This document shows, one piece after another, positions 18,005 through 26,326 of a DNA stretch of 64,000 nt. The first letter of the stretch is position 1. Every line of letters begins with the position of its first letter. The notes below the pieces were generated by a model, which saw nothing but the letters and a program-made list of their open reading frames with translations, was not told where the DNA came from and ran no database searches. A program made the translations under genes and the position numbers. Source of the DNA: Trebonia sp963773105 (GTDB lineage: Bacteria; Actinomycetota; Actinomycetes; Streptosporangiales; Streptosporangiaceae). The stretch covers positions 620,001-684,000 of the forward strand of contig CAVZAA010000003.1 of NCBI GenBank assembly GCA_963773105.1, read 5' to 3'.

Positions 18005-19144
18005 CTACGGGGCGGGGACTTCGATGACGGCGGCTGAGCCCATGCCGCCGCCTGCGCACATGGAGGCGACGCCGATTCCGCCGCCCCGACGGCGCAGCTC
18101 GTGCACCAGCGTGACCAGCATCCGGGCGCCGGTGGCGGCGACCGGGTGCCCGAGGGAGCAGCCGCTGCCGCTCACGTTGACCCTCTCCGGGTCGAGTTCG
18201 AGCAGCCGGATGGTGGCCACGCACATGGCGGCGAACGCCTCGTTGATCTCGAACAGGTCGACCTGGTCGATGCTTACGCCCGCGCGCTTGAGCGCCTTCG
18301 GGATCGCCTCGACGGGCGCGAGCCCGGTGCAGGCCGGGTCGACGCCGACCGACGCCCAGGAGCGGACGTACGCCAGCGCGGGCAGGCCGAGCCGGTCGCT
18401 CGCCACGACCAGGGCGGCGGCGCCGTCATTGGACCCGCAAGCGTTCCCGGCGGTGATGCTGAAGCCCTCGATCTCGGGGTGCAGTACCTTCAGCTTGGCC
18501 AGCTTCTCCATGCTGGTGTCGCGGCGCGGGTGCTCGTCGACCGCGAACAGTCCGTGCGGGGTCTCGATGGGGACGATCTCCTCCTTGAACCGGCCCTGGT
18601 CGATCGCCTGGATCGCGCGCTGATGGCTACGCAGGGCCCAGGCGTCCATGTCTTCCCTGCTGACCCCGGCCTTAAGGGCGGCGTTCCAGCCGACGGTGAT
18701 CGACATGTCGCGGTTGGGCGCGTCGGGGCGGTCAGGGTGGGTGGGCGACATCCAGTCCAGCCACTCTTCGCCGACCCGGATCTTGCTCCTCGGAGAGGTT
18801 GACGCGGAGTTCACGCCGCCCGCGATCATCAGTTCGTCCATGCCGGCCCGGATGCTGGCGGCCGCGTTCTGCACCGCGGCCAGGCCGGCGGCGCAGTGCC
18901 TGTTCATGGCCAGCCCCGGGACGGTGGTGAGGCCGGCGGTGATCGCCGCATGCCTGGCAATGACGCCGCCGCCGTAGAGGCCTTCGCCCAGGATCACGTC
19001 ATCGATCTGGTCCGGGTCGAGGCCCTCCTTGGCGGCTGTGACCACGTGGTCGGCCAGGTCGAAGGCGGTGGTATCGCGGAGCGTGCCCCGGCCGGCGGTG
19101 CCTATCGGGGTGCGCAGCGCGGATACCAGTACAGCTTCGGGCAT
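18005..19144 (-). CDS. Acetyl-CoA C-acyltransferase (thiolase)
   Basis: A 379-residue thiolase. The acyl-accepting Cys84 is in NRHCAAGLAAVQNA, the catalytic His is in NEAFAA and GHPVAATGARM regions, and the second Cys is in GVASMCAGGGMG near the C-terminus. It cleaves or forms 3-ketoacyl-CoA in fatty acid or sterol side-chain breakdown. It is divergent from an SDR resembling short-chain 3-hydroxyacyl-CoA dehydrogenases, and a perfect operator lies between them, so the two probably act in one acyl-CoA pathway under one repressor. Confidence 0.92.
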   Translation of the reverse strand: MPEAVLVSALRTPIGTAGRGTLRDTTAFDLADHVVTAAKEGLDPDQIDDVILGEGLYGGGVIARHAAITAGLTTVPGLAMNRHCAAGLAAVQNAAASIRAGMDELMIAGGVNSASTSPRSKIRVGEEWLDWMSPTHPDRPDAPNRDMSITVGWNAALKAGVSREDMDAWALRSHQRAIQAIDQGRFKEEIVPIETPHGLFAVDEHPRRDTSMEKLAKLKVLHPEIEGFSITAGNACGSNDGAAALVVASDRLGLPALAYVRSWASVGVDPACTGLAPVEAIPKALKRAGVSIDQVDLFEINEAFAAMCVATIRLLELDPERVNVSGSGCSLGHPVAATGARMLVTLVHELRRRGGGIGVASMCAGGGMGSAAVIEVPAP

Positions 19145-19172
19145 GGGTGGCCTCCCACTCGGCTACTAGCTT

Positions 19173-19189
19173 GGAGAATGATATTCTCC
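19173..19189. promoter_or_regulatory. Perfect GGAGAAT-N3-ATTCTCC operator
   Basis: GGAGAAT-gat-ATTCTCC is a 17-bp perfect inverted repeat in the 84-bp gap between the divergent thiolase and SDR genes. GAGAAT-N3-ATTCTC-type dyads fit TetR-family repressors of lipid catabolism. No TetR gene is adjacent. Confidence 0.65.
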
Positions 19190-19228
19190 CGTGCAAGAAC
19201 GATACTCGCAACACTAGGGAGATCCTGC

Positions 19229-19993
19229 ATGCAGATCAGTGGGTGCTCGGCAATCGTCACCGGCGGAACCGGCGGGATGGGCGAAGCGACCGTGCGCCGC
19301 CTGCACGCGGCGGGTGCTCGGGTGGTCGTCGCGGACGTCGCGGATGAGAAGGGCAAGGCCCTCGAGCAGGAGCTCGGCGTCCGTTACGTGCACGTCGACG
19401 CCGGGTCCGAGGCAGACGTGCTCGCCGCCATCGCCGAGGCCGAGGCTATGGCGCCACTGCGGATCTCCGTCGACGTGCACGGCGGACCGGCGGCGGGGGG
19501 ACGGCTGCTCGGCAAGGACGGGAGTCCGATGGGGCTGGAGGGGTTCCGGACGACGCTCGAGTCTTACCTGGTTAGCTTCTTTAACGTGATGCGGCTGGCG
19601 GCGGCGGCTATCGCGCGGTCGGAGCCGTCCGAGGACGGCGGGCGCGGGGTCATCATCAACACAGCGTCGATTGCCGCGTATGAGGGGCAGATCGGGCAGC
19701 TTCCTTACGCGGCGGCTAAGGGCGGCATCGTGTCGATGACGCTGGTGGCGGCTCGGGACCTCTCCCCCGTCGGGATCCGCGTGGTGACGATCGCGCCGGG
19801 GACGATCCTTACGCCGGCGTACGGGAAGGCCGGCGATCAGCTTGAGGCTTACTGGGGGCCGCAGGTGCCGCATCCGAAGCGGATGGGGCGGCCTGGGGAG
19901 TACGCGGCGCTGGTGCAGGCGATCGCGGAGAATGACTATCTCAATGGGGAGGTCATTCGGCTTGACGGGGCCCTCCGGTTTGCGCCGAAGTAA
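19229..19993 (+). CDS. Short-chain dehydrogenase, 3-hydroxyacyl-CoA dehydrogenase type
   Basis: A 254-residue classical SDR. The NAD-binding motif is TGGTGGMG near residue 11, an acidic residue follows at VVVADVADE (NAD rather than NADP preference), the structural motif NTAS carries the catalytic Ser region, and YAAAKGG supplies Tyr and Lys. The C-terminus resembles HSD17B10-type short-chain 3-hydroxyacyl-CoA dehydrogenases. AGGGAG lies 8 nt before the ATG. An upstream open extension to 18896 is antisense to the thiolase and is not used. Confidence 0.9.
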   Translation: MQISGCSAIVTGGTGGMGEATVRRLHAAGARVVVADVADEKGKALEQELGVRYVHVDAGSEADVLAAIAEAEAMAPLRISVDVHGGPAAGGRLLGKDGSPMGLEGFRTTLESYLVSFFNVMRLAAAAIARSEPSEDGGRGVIINTASIAAYEGQIGQLPYAAAKGGIVSMTLVAARDLSPVGIRVVTIAPGTILTPAYGKAGDQLEAYWGPQVPHPKRMGRPGEYAALVQAIAENDYLNGEVIRLDGALRFAPK

Positions 19994-20018
19994 CGATCAG
20001 TCCTCGGCGATAGGGAAA

Positions 20019-20034
20019 CTCACGGTCCGTTCGA
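20019..20034 (+). repeat. Half-copy of the dispersed GGTCCGTTCG element
   Basis: CTCACGGTCCGTTCGA is identical over 16 bases to 34125-34140. Only the left half of the element is recognisable. It lies in a 200-base gap between the SDR and MarR genes in which no convincing gene was found. Confidence 0.4.
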
Positions 20035-20204
20035 CGGCCACGGAAGGAGACGACGCCACGTTCGCGGCCACCGACACCGGCTGAGCGGCGCCGCCCAGCG
20101 ACAGGGATGTCGTGATTACCCGGCCCGCGGGGCAGGCGGTCCGGAAGTGATTCGCGCTTTTGCGGATCCCCTTAACGTGCATGGTCGCAGTGCCCAGAAC
20201 TGGG

Positions 20205-20714
20205 TCATATCTGGGGCGGGTAACCCGGTTGGCCTTCGAGGCTGGGGTCGTCGGGGTCGATTGCACGCATGATGCGCCGGCCGATCTCGCCCAGCTGCCG
20301 GGACTGGACCTTGGTGAGCGGGTCGAACACCAGGCGGCGGACCTCCTCGACGTGGCCGGGCGCCGCTTCGGCTACCTTTGCCCCGCCCATGTCGGTGAGG
20401 ATCGCCAGGGTGTAGCGGCCGTCGGCCGGGTCGGGGGTACGGCGCAGCCAGCCGCGCTGCTCGAGCCGGGCGACTACCTGGGACAGGCGCGGCAGCGAGC
20501 CCTCGGTCAGCGTCGCCAGCACGCTCATCCGCATGGTGTGGCCGGGCACCTGGGACAGCTCGGCCAGCACCTGGTACTCGAAGTGGCTGATCCCGGCGTC
20601 GCGGCGCAACTGCGCATCGAGCGCAGACGGCAGTCTGATCAGGGTGCTGGCCAGGGCCTGCCAGGCCCGCGCTTCCTCGACGTTGAGCCAGCGGGCCTCC
20701 TGCGGGGCGTCCAT
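20205..20714 (-). CDS. MarR-family transcriptional regulator
   Basis: A MarR protein of about 169 residues with the winged helix SHFEYQVLAELSQVPGHTMR, recognition helix in EGSLPRLSQVVARLEQRGWL and the wing RRTPDPADGRYTLAILT. An upstream ATG at 20753 is also in frame, but starting at 20714 leaves the first of three regularly spaced CTTGAA motifs outside the coding region. No clear ribosome site is seen for either. The divergent SnoaL-like gene is the likely target together with the regulator itself. Confidence 0.88.
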   Translation of the reverse strand: MDAPQEARWLNVEEARAWQALASTLIRLPSALDAQLRRDAGISHFEYQVLAELSQVPGHTMRMSVLATLTEGSLPRLSQVVARLEQRGWLRRTPDPADGRYTLAILTDMGGAKVAEAAPGHVEEVRRLVFDPLTKVQSRQLGEIGRRIMRAIDPDDPSLEGQPGYPPQI

Positions 20715-20733
20715 GTCATCAGGATAACTTAAA

Positions 20734-20807
20734 ACTTGAAGTGATTCAGCCATCTGATGACTTGCATCTTGAAGTCAATTACAGATAGGTTCAGTTAAAG
20801 CTTGAAC
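20734..20807. promoter_or_regulatory. Three CTTGAA motifs at exact 33-bp spacing (MarR operator array)
   Basis: CTTGAA begins at 20735, 20768 and 20801; the first two are extended as CTTGAAGT and the third as CTTGAAC. The equal 33-bp spacing is about three helical turns, so the sites face the same side of the DNA. They fill the gap between the MarR gene and the divergent SnoaL-like gene. Confidence 0.55.
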
Positions 20808-20904
20808 CGAAGGACGTCGGTCCGGCCACGATCGGCACGGGAGGCGGCGCCCGCAACAGTCCATCCACGATCTCTGAATGACCCGATGCGGAAAGGACTT
20901 CCAG

Positions 20905-21489
20905 ATGAGGCACGTGAATCAGCAGGGAACCACGAGGCGGACGATGCTCCGCGCCGGGACGGCGGCCGGGACGGCCGCGGCTCTCGGCGCCGCCGGGCTT
21001 TTCGCGGCCGGAACGGCGAGAGCCACGACGGCGGGCAGCGCAACCCGGGGACTGCCATACCCGTCCGATGTCACGGACACCTCGCACTGCAGTCCCGAGG
21101 CGGCCGAGATCTTCCGGGGCTTCTTCACGGCCAAGAGCGAGCACGACGTCGCCACGCTCATGTCTTTCTTCTCGACCGCGAACACCACCTACATAGACGC
21201 CTGCCTGGGTATCAGCCTGCCGAGCTGGGAGGCGGTGGACACCACGTTCGCATCGGCTTTCGCGAGCGCGCCGGCCTCCGCGATCTCCTATCCGCTGCGC
21301 ATCGTCGGCGACACGCGAAGCGCCGTGATCGAGTTGGTGGACACCCCCGAGTTCTTTGTGCCTCAGGAACTCCGGGCCCTTTCCTCAGTCACATTCGACA
21401 GCCAGGGGGGCAGAAGGAGGTCGAGCGAAAAAGCTTCGACCCCGGACCTCTTCCCGCCACATACATCGAGCACGGTCGTCCACGAATGA
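20905..21489 (+). CDS. Tat-exported SnoaL/NTF2-like protein, probably altered C-terminus
   Basis: The protein starts with a Tat signal (TTRRTMLRAG, then a hydrophobic stretch to ARA). The mature part contains FFTAKSEHDVATLMSFFS and similar, typical of the SnoaL-like NTF2 fold. After SSVTFDSQG, where family members continue with a strand and a WDGR-like end, the sequence becomes basic and Ser/Pro-rich (RRRSSEKASTPDL), suggesting a frameshift or rearranged tail. Start at 20905 (MRHVNQ) rather than 20878 is preferred because GGAAAGGA lies upstream. Function unknown. Confidence 0.65.
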   Translation: MRHVNQQGTTRRTMLRAGTAAGTAAALGAAGLFAAGTARATTAGSATRGLPYPSDVTDTSHCSPEAAEIFRGFFTAKSEHDVATLMSFFSTANTTYIDACLGISLPSWEAVDTTFASAFASAPASAISYPLRIVGDTRSAVIELVDTPEFFVPQELRALSSVTFDSQGGRRRSSEKASTPDLFPPHTSSTVVHE

Positions 21490-21510
21490 ACCCATCGGAA
21501 GGAAACAATC

Positions 21511-21885
21511 ATGACCGCTACCGTTAATCTGAGTTTCGCAGCCCTGAACATCGACTGCGCCGATTCCGCCGCCCTAGCGGACTTCTGGGGGAAGGTCCTC
21601 GGCCGCCCCGTCAGCCCGGGCGCGGTCGCCGGGGACACGGCGGTCGATGCCACCGATTCGGCGAGCGGCCCCCGCCTGATCTTCCACCCGGTCCCCGAGC
21701 CCGGGACGATCAAAAACAGGCTCCGTCCTATCCTGCTGACCGACCACCACGACGAGGAGACCAAGCGGCTGACCGGCCTGGGCGCCAGACGGCTCAACGA
21801 GACCAAGCTCCCGGCGGTCCGCTTGACCGCGTTCGCCGACCCGGAGGGCAACGACTTCGACCTGGTCACCTGGCAGCCCGAGTAG
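21511..21885 (+). CDS. VOC-family (glyoxalase/bleomycin resistance) protein
   Basis: A 124-residue single VOC-module protein. It begins LSFAALNIDCADSAALADFW and ends FADPEGNDFDLVTW, the usual start and end of the glyoxalase-like fold, with an HH pair in the middle (LTDHHDEETK). A ribosome site (GGAAGGA) lies upstream. It follows the SnoaL-like gene by about 20 bases and may share its promoter. Substrate unknown. Confidence 0.82.
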   Translation: MTATVNLSFAALNIDCADSAALADFWGKVLGRPVSPGAVAGDTAVDATDSASGPRLIFHPVPEPGTIKNRLRPILLTDHHDEETKRLTGLGARRLNETKLPAVRLTAFADPEGNDFDLVTWQPE

Positions 21886-22042
21886 CCGGTAGCGAGACGT
21901 GAAGGCAGGCTCCGGCCCGGTTGACCCTCCGGAGCCCGCCCTGCCCGCGCAGCCGGGGTCATCCGGAAAGATGGCCGTTGCGCTACAACCCTTGCCTGTG
22001 TCGCTTCTTTCCCGGCTCGAAACCTCGACACGGACAAAGCCG

Positions 22043-22594
22043 ATGGCTGATGCGCGGGGGCGAGGCATCCCGGGAAGTATTGCGACGCTTGAGCCTCTTA
22101 CGCTTGGCGGGGTCCGGCAATGGGTGCTCGGACGAGGCCGGAGTGCCGATAGTCCTCTGCTGCTGAAGTTGCACGGCGGACCCGGCCAGGCCGAGATGGC
22201 GACGGTCGGCATGAACGGGCTCCTGGAAGCCGACTTCGTTGTCATCGAGTGGGACCAGCGCGGCTCGGGCAAGTCGGCAGCCAGCATCCAGCCAGCCGCC
22301 GCGATGAACATGGGTCAGCTCGTCGCTGACACCATCGAGCTGACGGAGCACCTGACACAGCGGTTCGGCAAACGGCGGCTGATCATCGTCGGCCATTCCT
22401 GGGGGAGCATTCTTGGACTCATGGCAGTCCAGAAGCGTTCAGATCTGTACAGTGCGTTCGTCAGCACGGGTCTGATTGCGAACTTCGCCGAAGGCCAGCG
22501 GGTCGCCTACCGCTTCCTGCTCGCAGAGTCACAGCGGTAGGGCAACAGGAAGGCGCTCGCTGAAATCACCGGCCTCGGTGCCCCGCCGTACGCT
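22043..22594 (+). pseudogene. Alpha/beta hydrolase (proline iminopeptidase-like) with in-frame stop
   Basis: The frame shows the S33-type motifs KLHGGPGQAE, EWDQRGSGKS and the nucleophile elbow GHSWGS. At 22538-22540 a TAG interrupts a sequence that continues in frame as GNRKALAEITGLGAPPYA, which is what intact homologs have at this place. The rest of the cap and the catalytic Asp and His are absent because the converging permease gene begins there. The gene is therefore both nonsense-mutated and truncated. Confidence 0.7.
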
Positions 22595-22613
22595 GCCCCC
22601 AAGCCCACGGGGC

Positions 22614-23657
22614 CTACGTCCTGTCCTGGGCAGCGGCCGGGTGGCGCTGAGCACGTAGCACGGGCAGCCCGTGACGGACCAGCCCGGCGAGCGCGAGCAG
22701 CCAGCCGGTGAACGCGACCCACGTCCACGCCTGGCCGAAGTCGGTGATCCCGGTGATCCCGGTGACCTGGCCGGTGGTGAAGCTGCTGGCGGCGTACATG
22801 CCGAGCGGAAAGACAGTGGCCCAGCGGCGTACGTCGTAGCCGAGCCTTCGGGGCCTGAGAGTCTCGGCGATGCCCAGCGGGAGGAGCCACGCCATGGCCA
22901 GACACCAGAGCACCAGCGTGCTGGTGGTGAGGGCCTGGTGCTGCCCGCTGAGCTGTCCCAGCGCGGTCGAGGCTTGGGTGACATGGCCGGCGGCGAGGGC
23001 GGAGATGGCGAGCGCGCCGCCGGCGACCCACTGGTCGCCGTGCCCGGTGACCAGGTCGCGCAGGTCGAAACGGGCGGCGGTGAAGACGTAGAAGGCGAGC
23101 CCGAGAACCAGCGCGGCGACGGCGGCGCCGCCCAGCCAGCCGGCGCGGTAGCTGACCGCCAGGGTGGCGCCCAGCACCGCGAGGCCTTGGGTGGCGACGA
23201 CGAGGACGAAGGAGACCCCAGCCGTCGGGGTCTTCCAGTGGCGAAGGACCGGCGCCGCAAGGAAGGCCCAGCTGAGTCCCGACACCGCCAGCAGCGCCGC
23301 GGCAGCGGCCTGGTAATTCTCTACGGCCAGGCGGGTGCCGAGCACGGCGGTGCCGGCCACGCCCGTGAACGCGGCGGGGGCGCTGGCCTCGCGCGCGAAA
23401 CGGTCACGCTGGTACGCCAGCCGCACGCCCAGCATGACGGCCAAGAGCAGCCAGACGCCTGCGGCGAACCATAGCGTGACGGCAGAGAGAGCCGGCTGGT
23501 GATCGGAGCGGAGATCGATGGAGACCATGCCGGAGGCCATGACGATCGCCCCTGATGCGGGCGGGATCGCATCCAGCACCTGCCGGATGCGGGACGGTCC
23601 CCCCACGCTATCCGGGATCCCGTTCACCGCATCCGCGCGCGGTGATTCGCCGTTCAT
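22614..23657 (-). CDS. TDT-family (TehA/SLAC1-like) permease
   Basis: A 347-residue membrane protein with about ten hydrophobic segments. PPASGAIVMASGMVSIDL near the N-terminus and WATVFPLGMYAASSFTTGQ near the C-terminus match the tellurite-resistance/C4-dicarboxylate transporter (PF03595) family, which includes sulfite, malate and anion channels. The ribosome site is weak, so a later Met is possible. An inverted repeat 50-70 bases upstream may control it. Substrate not predictable. Confidence 0.82.
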   Translation of the reverse strand: MNGESPRADAVNGIPDSVGGPSRIRQVLDAIPPASGAIVMASGMVSIDLRSDHQPALSAVTLWFAAGVWLLLAVMLGVRLAYQRDRFAREASAPAAFTGVAGTAVLGTRLAVENYQAAAAALLAVSGLSWAFLAAPVLRHWKTPTAGVSFVLVVATQGLAVLGATLAVSYRAGWLGGAAVAALVLGLAFYVFTAARFDLRDLVTGHGDQWVAGGALAISALAAGHVTQASTALGQLSGQHQALTTSTLVLWCLAMAWLLPLGIAETLRPRRLGYDVRRWATVFPLGMYAASSFTTGQVTGITGITDFGQAWTWVAFTGWLLALAGLVRHGLPVLRAQRHPAAAQDRT

Positions 23658-23706
23658 GCGCGTGACCGCCGAGGGGCCCGATCTCCTGGCGGACGACCGT
23701 CCGGCT

Positions 23707-23727
23707 CATGTCGATCACGTTGACATG
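23707..23727. promoter_or_regulatory. Inverted repeat upstream of the TDT permease
   Basis: CATGTCGA-tcacg-TTGACATG has eight-base arms with one mismatch and lies 50-70 bp before the permease start and just after the stop of the next small gene. Confidence 0.4.
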
Positions 23728-23735
23728 GATTCTTC

Positions 23736-23927
23736 TCAGCTCGGCGGCGTGCGCTCGGCGGTATCAGCCGCCCCGCGCAGCAAATCCGCGACTTGACGGG
23801 CGTCAGCTGGCGTCAACGCTATGCGGGCGTCGGCCGCGTCGTGCCGGGTGATAGCCAGCACAACCTTGTCCAGGCGGTTGTGCACGTCGACCGTGCCGCG
23901 GCCCGTTTCCTCCTGATGCTTGGTCAT
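23736..23927 (-). CDS. Small hypothetical actinobacterial protein
   Basis: A 63-residue acidic protein, starting MTKHQEET with GGAAGGAG well placed upstream. The body VHNRLDKVVLAITRHDAADA, followed by ALTPADARQVADLL, is helical and without signal or membrane segment. I do not recognise a family; the good ribosome site and regular codon use support it as real. It lies upstream of the TDT permease gene on the same strand. Confidence 0.55.
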   Translation of the reverse strand: MTKHQEETGRGTVDVHNRLDKVVLAITRHDAADARIALTPADARQVADLLRGAADTAERTPPS

Positions 23928-24017
23928 CTCGGTTCTCCTTCCCGCTGCATCATGATCCGCCGGCGGCCCCGGAAGCACGTCACACTCGGCCGGCCCCGCG
24001 CGGACACGCCGCGGGCG

Positions 24018-25752
24018 TCAGATCTCATCGCGGTAGCCGTAGAACTCGTGGTCCTCGTTGTAGCCGCCCTGGCCGGCGCCGCGCTCGGCGAAGTCACGGA
24101 CGAACTCGATCTCCCTGATCCACTTGACCTGCTTGAAGCCGAGCTGGTTCTCCACGCGCAGGCGCAGCGGCGCGCCGTGCAGCACGGGCAGTGGTTCGCC
24201 GTTCATCCCATAGGCGAGCAGGCTCTGGTTGTGGCGGAGGTCCTTGATCGAGTGCGAGTCGTAGTACTGGCCCCCCTCGCCGCCCTCGCCGTAGGAGTAG
24301 AACATCACCCACTGCGCATCCGGGGACGGTTTGACCAGCTCGATCAGCGCGGCGAAGGGCAGTCCCGACCACTTGCCGATCGCCGACCAGCCCTGGATGC
24401 AGTTGTGCATCGTGATCTGGTCGCGGCGGCTCATCTCGCGCAGGTCCTGCAGCGACAGCTCCACCGGGTTCTCGACCAGTCCGTGGACCCGGACGCGGTA
24501 GTCGCGGAACCCCTGGTCCTTCAGGCGCGTCCATTCCTCGCTGGTGGGCACCAGCCCGTTGGGCCAGAAGAACGGGCTGATGTCCCGCTCGCGGTACTCG
24601 GCCCGGGGCCCGTAGTGGTCGAACAGCAGGTCCATCACCCGTCCGACGGTCATATTGGAGATCCGCTGCAGGACGCGGGTGTGCGTCCAGGAGAATTGCA
24701 CCGCCCAGACGTTCAAGCCGATCGTGACCAGGATCGCCAGCAGCGGTCAGCATGACGCCGTTGAGGTTGTACTCGTTCCGGTCCAAGGTGATCGCGTTGA
24801 GGTTCTTGGAGAACCCGGTGGAGGCGACCATGGTCATGTGGATGAGGTAGAAGACGAGGAATATGACCATCGCCGTGAAGTGCATCGAGCGGGCGACCTG
24901 GCGGTTGCCGAAGATCCGCTGATACCACTTGAACCGGTTGTCCAGGGCGGGGGACATGGCCAGGCCGGTGAGGATCGCCAGCGGCGCGGCGACGAACACG
25001 ACCGCGAAGTAGCTGAGCTGCTGTATCGCGTCGAAGCGGAAGTAGCCGCCCGGCTCGGAGGGCAGGTTGAGCGCCGAGTACTGGACGATGCACGAGCCTG
25101 CCGCGGGCAGGATCGACCACTGGGTCGGGACGAGCTTGAGGTACTGCTGGGTGGTGAACGTCAGGACGATGAACACGATCCCGTTGACGACGAACAGGAT
25201 GTCGAAGATGAAGTGCCAGTGGCGCGCGACGCCGATCGTGTGCCGCCCGCCGGGAAGGCCGAACAGCGGGCTCAGCGTGATCGCGTCGTCCTTGGCCGTC
25301 CACACCCGGTTCTTGGGGACCGGGCCGCGGAACCGCAGCCATTCCGAGTCGGGCGAGCAGTGCATCTTGAGGTACAGCCGGGGGTGATCGGCCAGGATCT
25401 GCCAGCCGGCCCGGATGATCCCCACCATGAGGACAAAGTTCAGCAGGTGCGTGACTATGATCCAGACCGGTACCCCCGGCGCGAAGCTCGGCGTCGCCTG
25501 CACGCACGGATGGGTCTTGATGAACGACTGAGCGGCGCTGGTCGTGATGAACCACTTGAACACCGCCACGTAAGCCACGCCGAGCACGAAGATCCCCGGC
25601 AGCAGCAGCCACACCGAGATGAAGCGCGAGCCCAGCCGGAAGTGGATCTGGCTGAGCCGCATCCGCGGGTGAGTGCCTTCCTCGCTCAGCAGCGCCTCAC
25701 GGGCGAACGACCTTTCCGCGGAGTCGCCGTTGTCGCCGCTGGGGTCAGTCAA
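24018..25752 (-). pseudogene. Cytochrome b561/molybdopterin (sulfite oxidase-type) oxidoreductase, one frameshift
   Basis: The first about 330 residues are a membrane part: SRFISVWLLLPGIFVLGVAY, then several helices with paired His (HWHFIFDILF, RSMHFTAMVI, LIHMTM) suited to two b hemes. The frame breaks at about 24745. In the next frame follow GLNVWAVQFSWTHTRVLQ and a sulfite-oxidase-type Mo domain whose cofactor Cys is in MHNCIQGWSAIGKWSG. The total length, 1735 bases, is one more than a multiple of three, so one extra base restores a 577-residue fusion. The start is TTG at 25752 with GGAAGG upstream. It would couple a Mo active site to the quinone pool; the substrate is unknown. Confidence 0.8.
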
Positions 25753-25951
25753 GGAAACTCACCTTCCCTTCTTCCTCAGCGTTCGCCGGGCGCTCCCTCA
25801 ATGCGGGCGATGCCCCTGGCCAGAGCTCTCGAAGCCGCAACTGAACGTCTTGCCCCGCACAAACAGCGGAATCGTAACCACCGGGCTGCGCGGCGCCATC
25901 ACCCCTCAGGAGTGAGTTTCACGGCGACGGCCAGACGTAGGTTTGGAGCAA

Positions 25952-26300
25952 ATGAACCAAGACGGCGCCGATCATCGGGCTAGCGTCGAGGTCAACGGTA
26001 CGCGGAACGAGCTGTCGCAGACCCGCACCAGCCTCGCCGATGACCGTACGCTCCCGGCGAGTGAGCGATCGCTGCTCGCCTGGTACCGGACTGCGTTCGG
26101 GTCTTACGCGTTGTCCGTTGGCTTTGGAGGCGTATTTCCTTCATTAAGGAAGGCCAACCCCACACTGGGATGCGCTTGATACGTCTCCTGCGTCGCGTCA
26201 GCGTGGCGGCGAGATGGTCCGCCTTACCGCCGCCGGAGTCGCGATTGCAGTGCTCGGGGCGACAACCGCGCTGATCATAGCGATCGACCGGTTCGCCTAG
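25952..26300 (+). pseudogene. DUF202 membrane protein, interrupted
   Basis: The N-terminal part reads LADDRTLPASERSLLAWYRT, the DUF202 signature, and then stops at 26179 after a short frame change. The end of the family is found in another frame: RLTAAGVAIAVLGATTALII up to the TAG at 26300. About the middle helix is lost. It is divergent from the Mo oxidoreductase gene. Confidence 0.6.
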
Positions 26301-26326
26301 CGGAAGAGGGGGAAGGTCGGGTCACG

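Noticed and set aside
19997..20266. Small minus-strand frame of 89 codons between SDR and MarR genes
   Set aside because: It overlaps the MarR gene end, has no ribosome site and no recognisable family. Its tail looks mildly protein-like, so a decayed fragment is not excluded.
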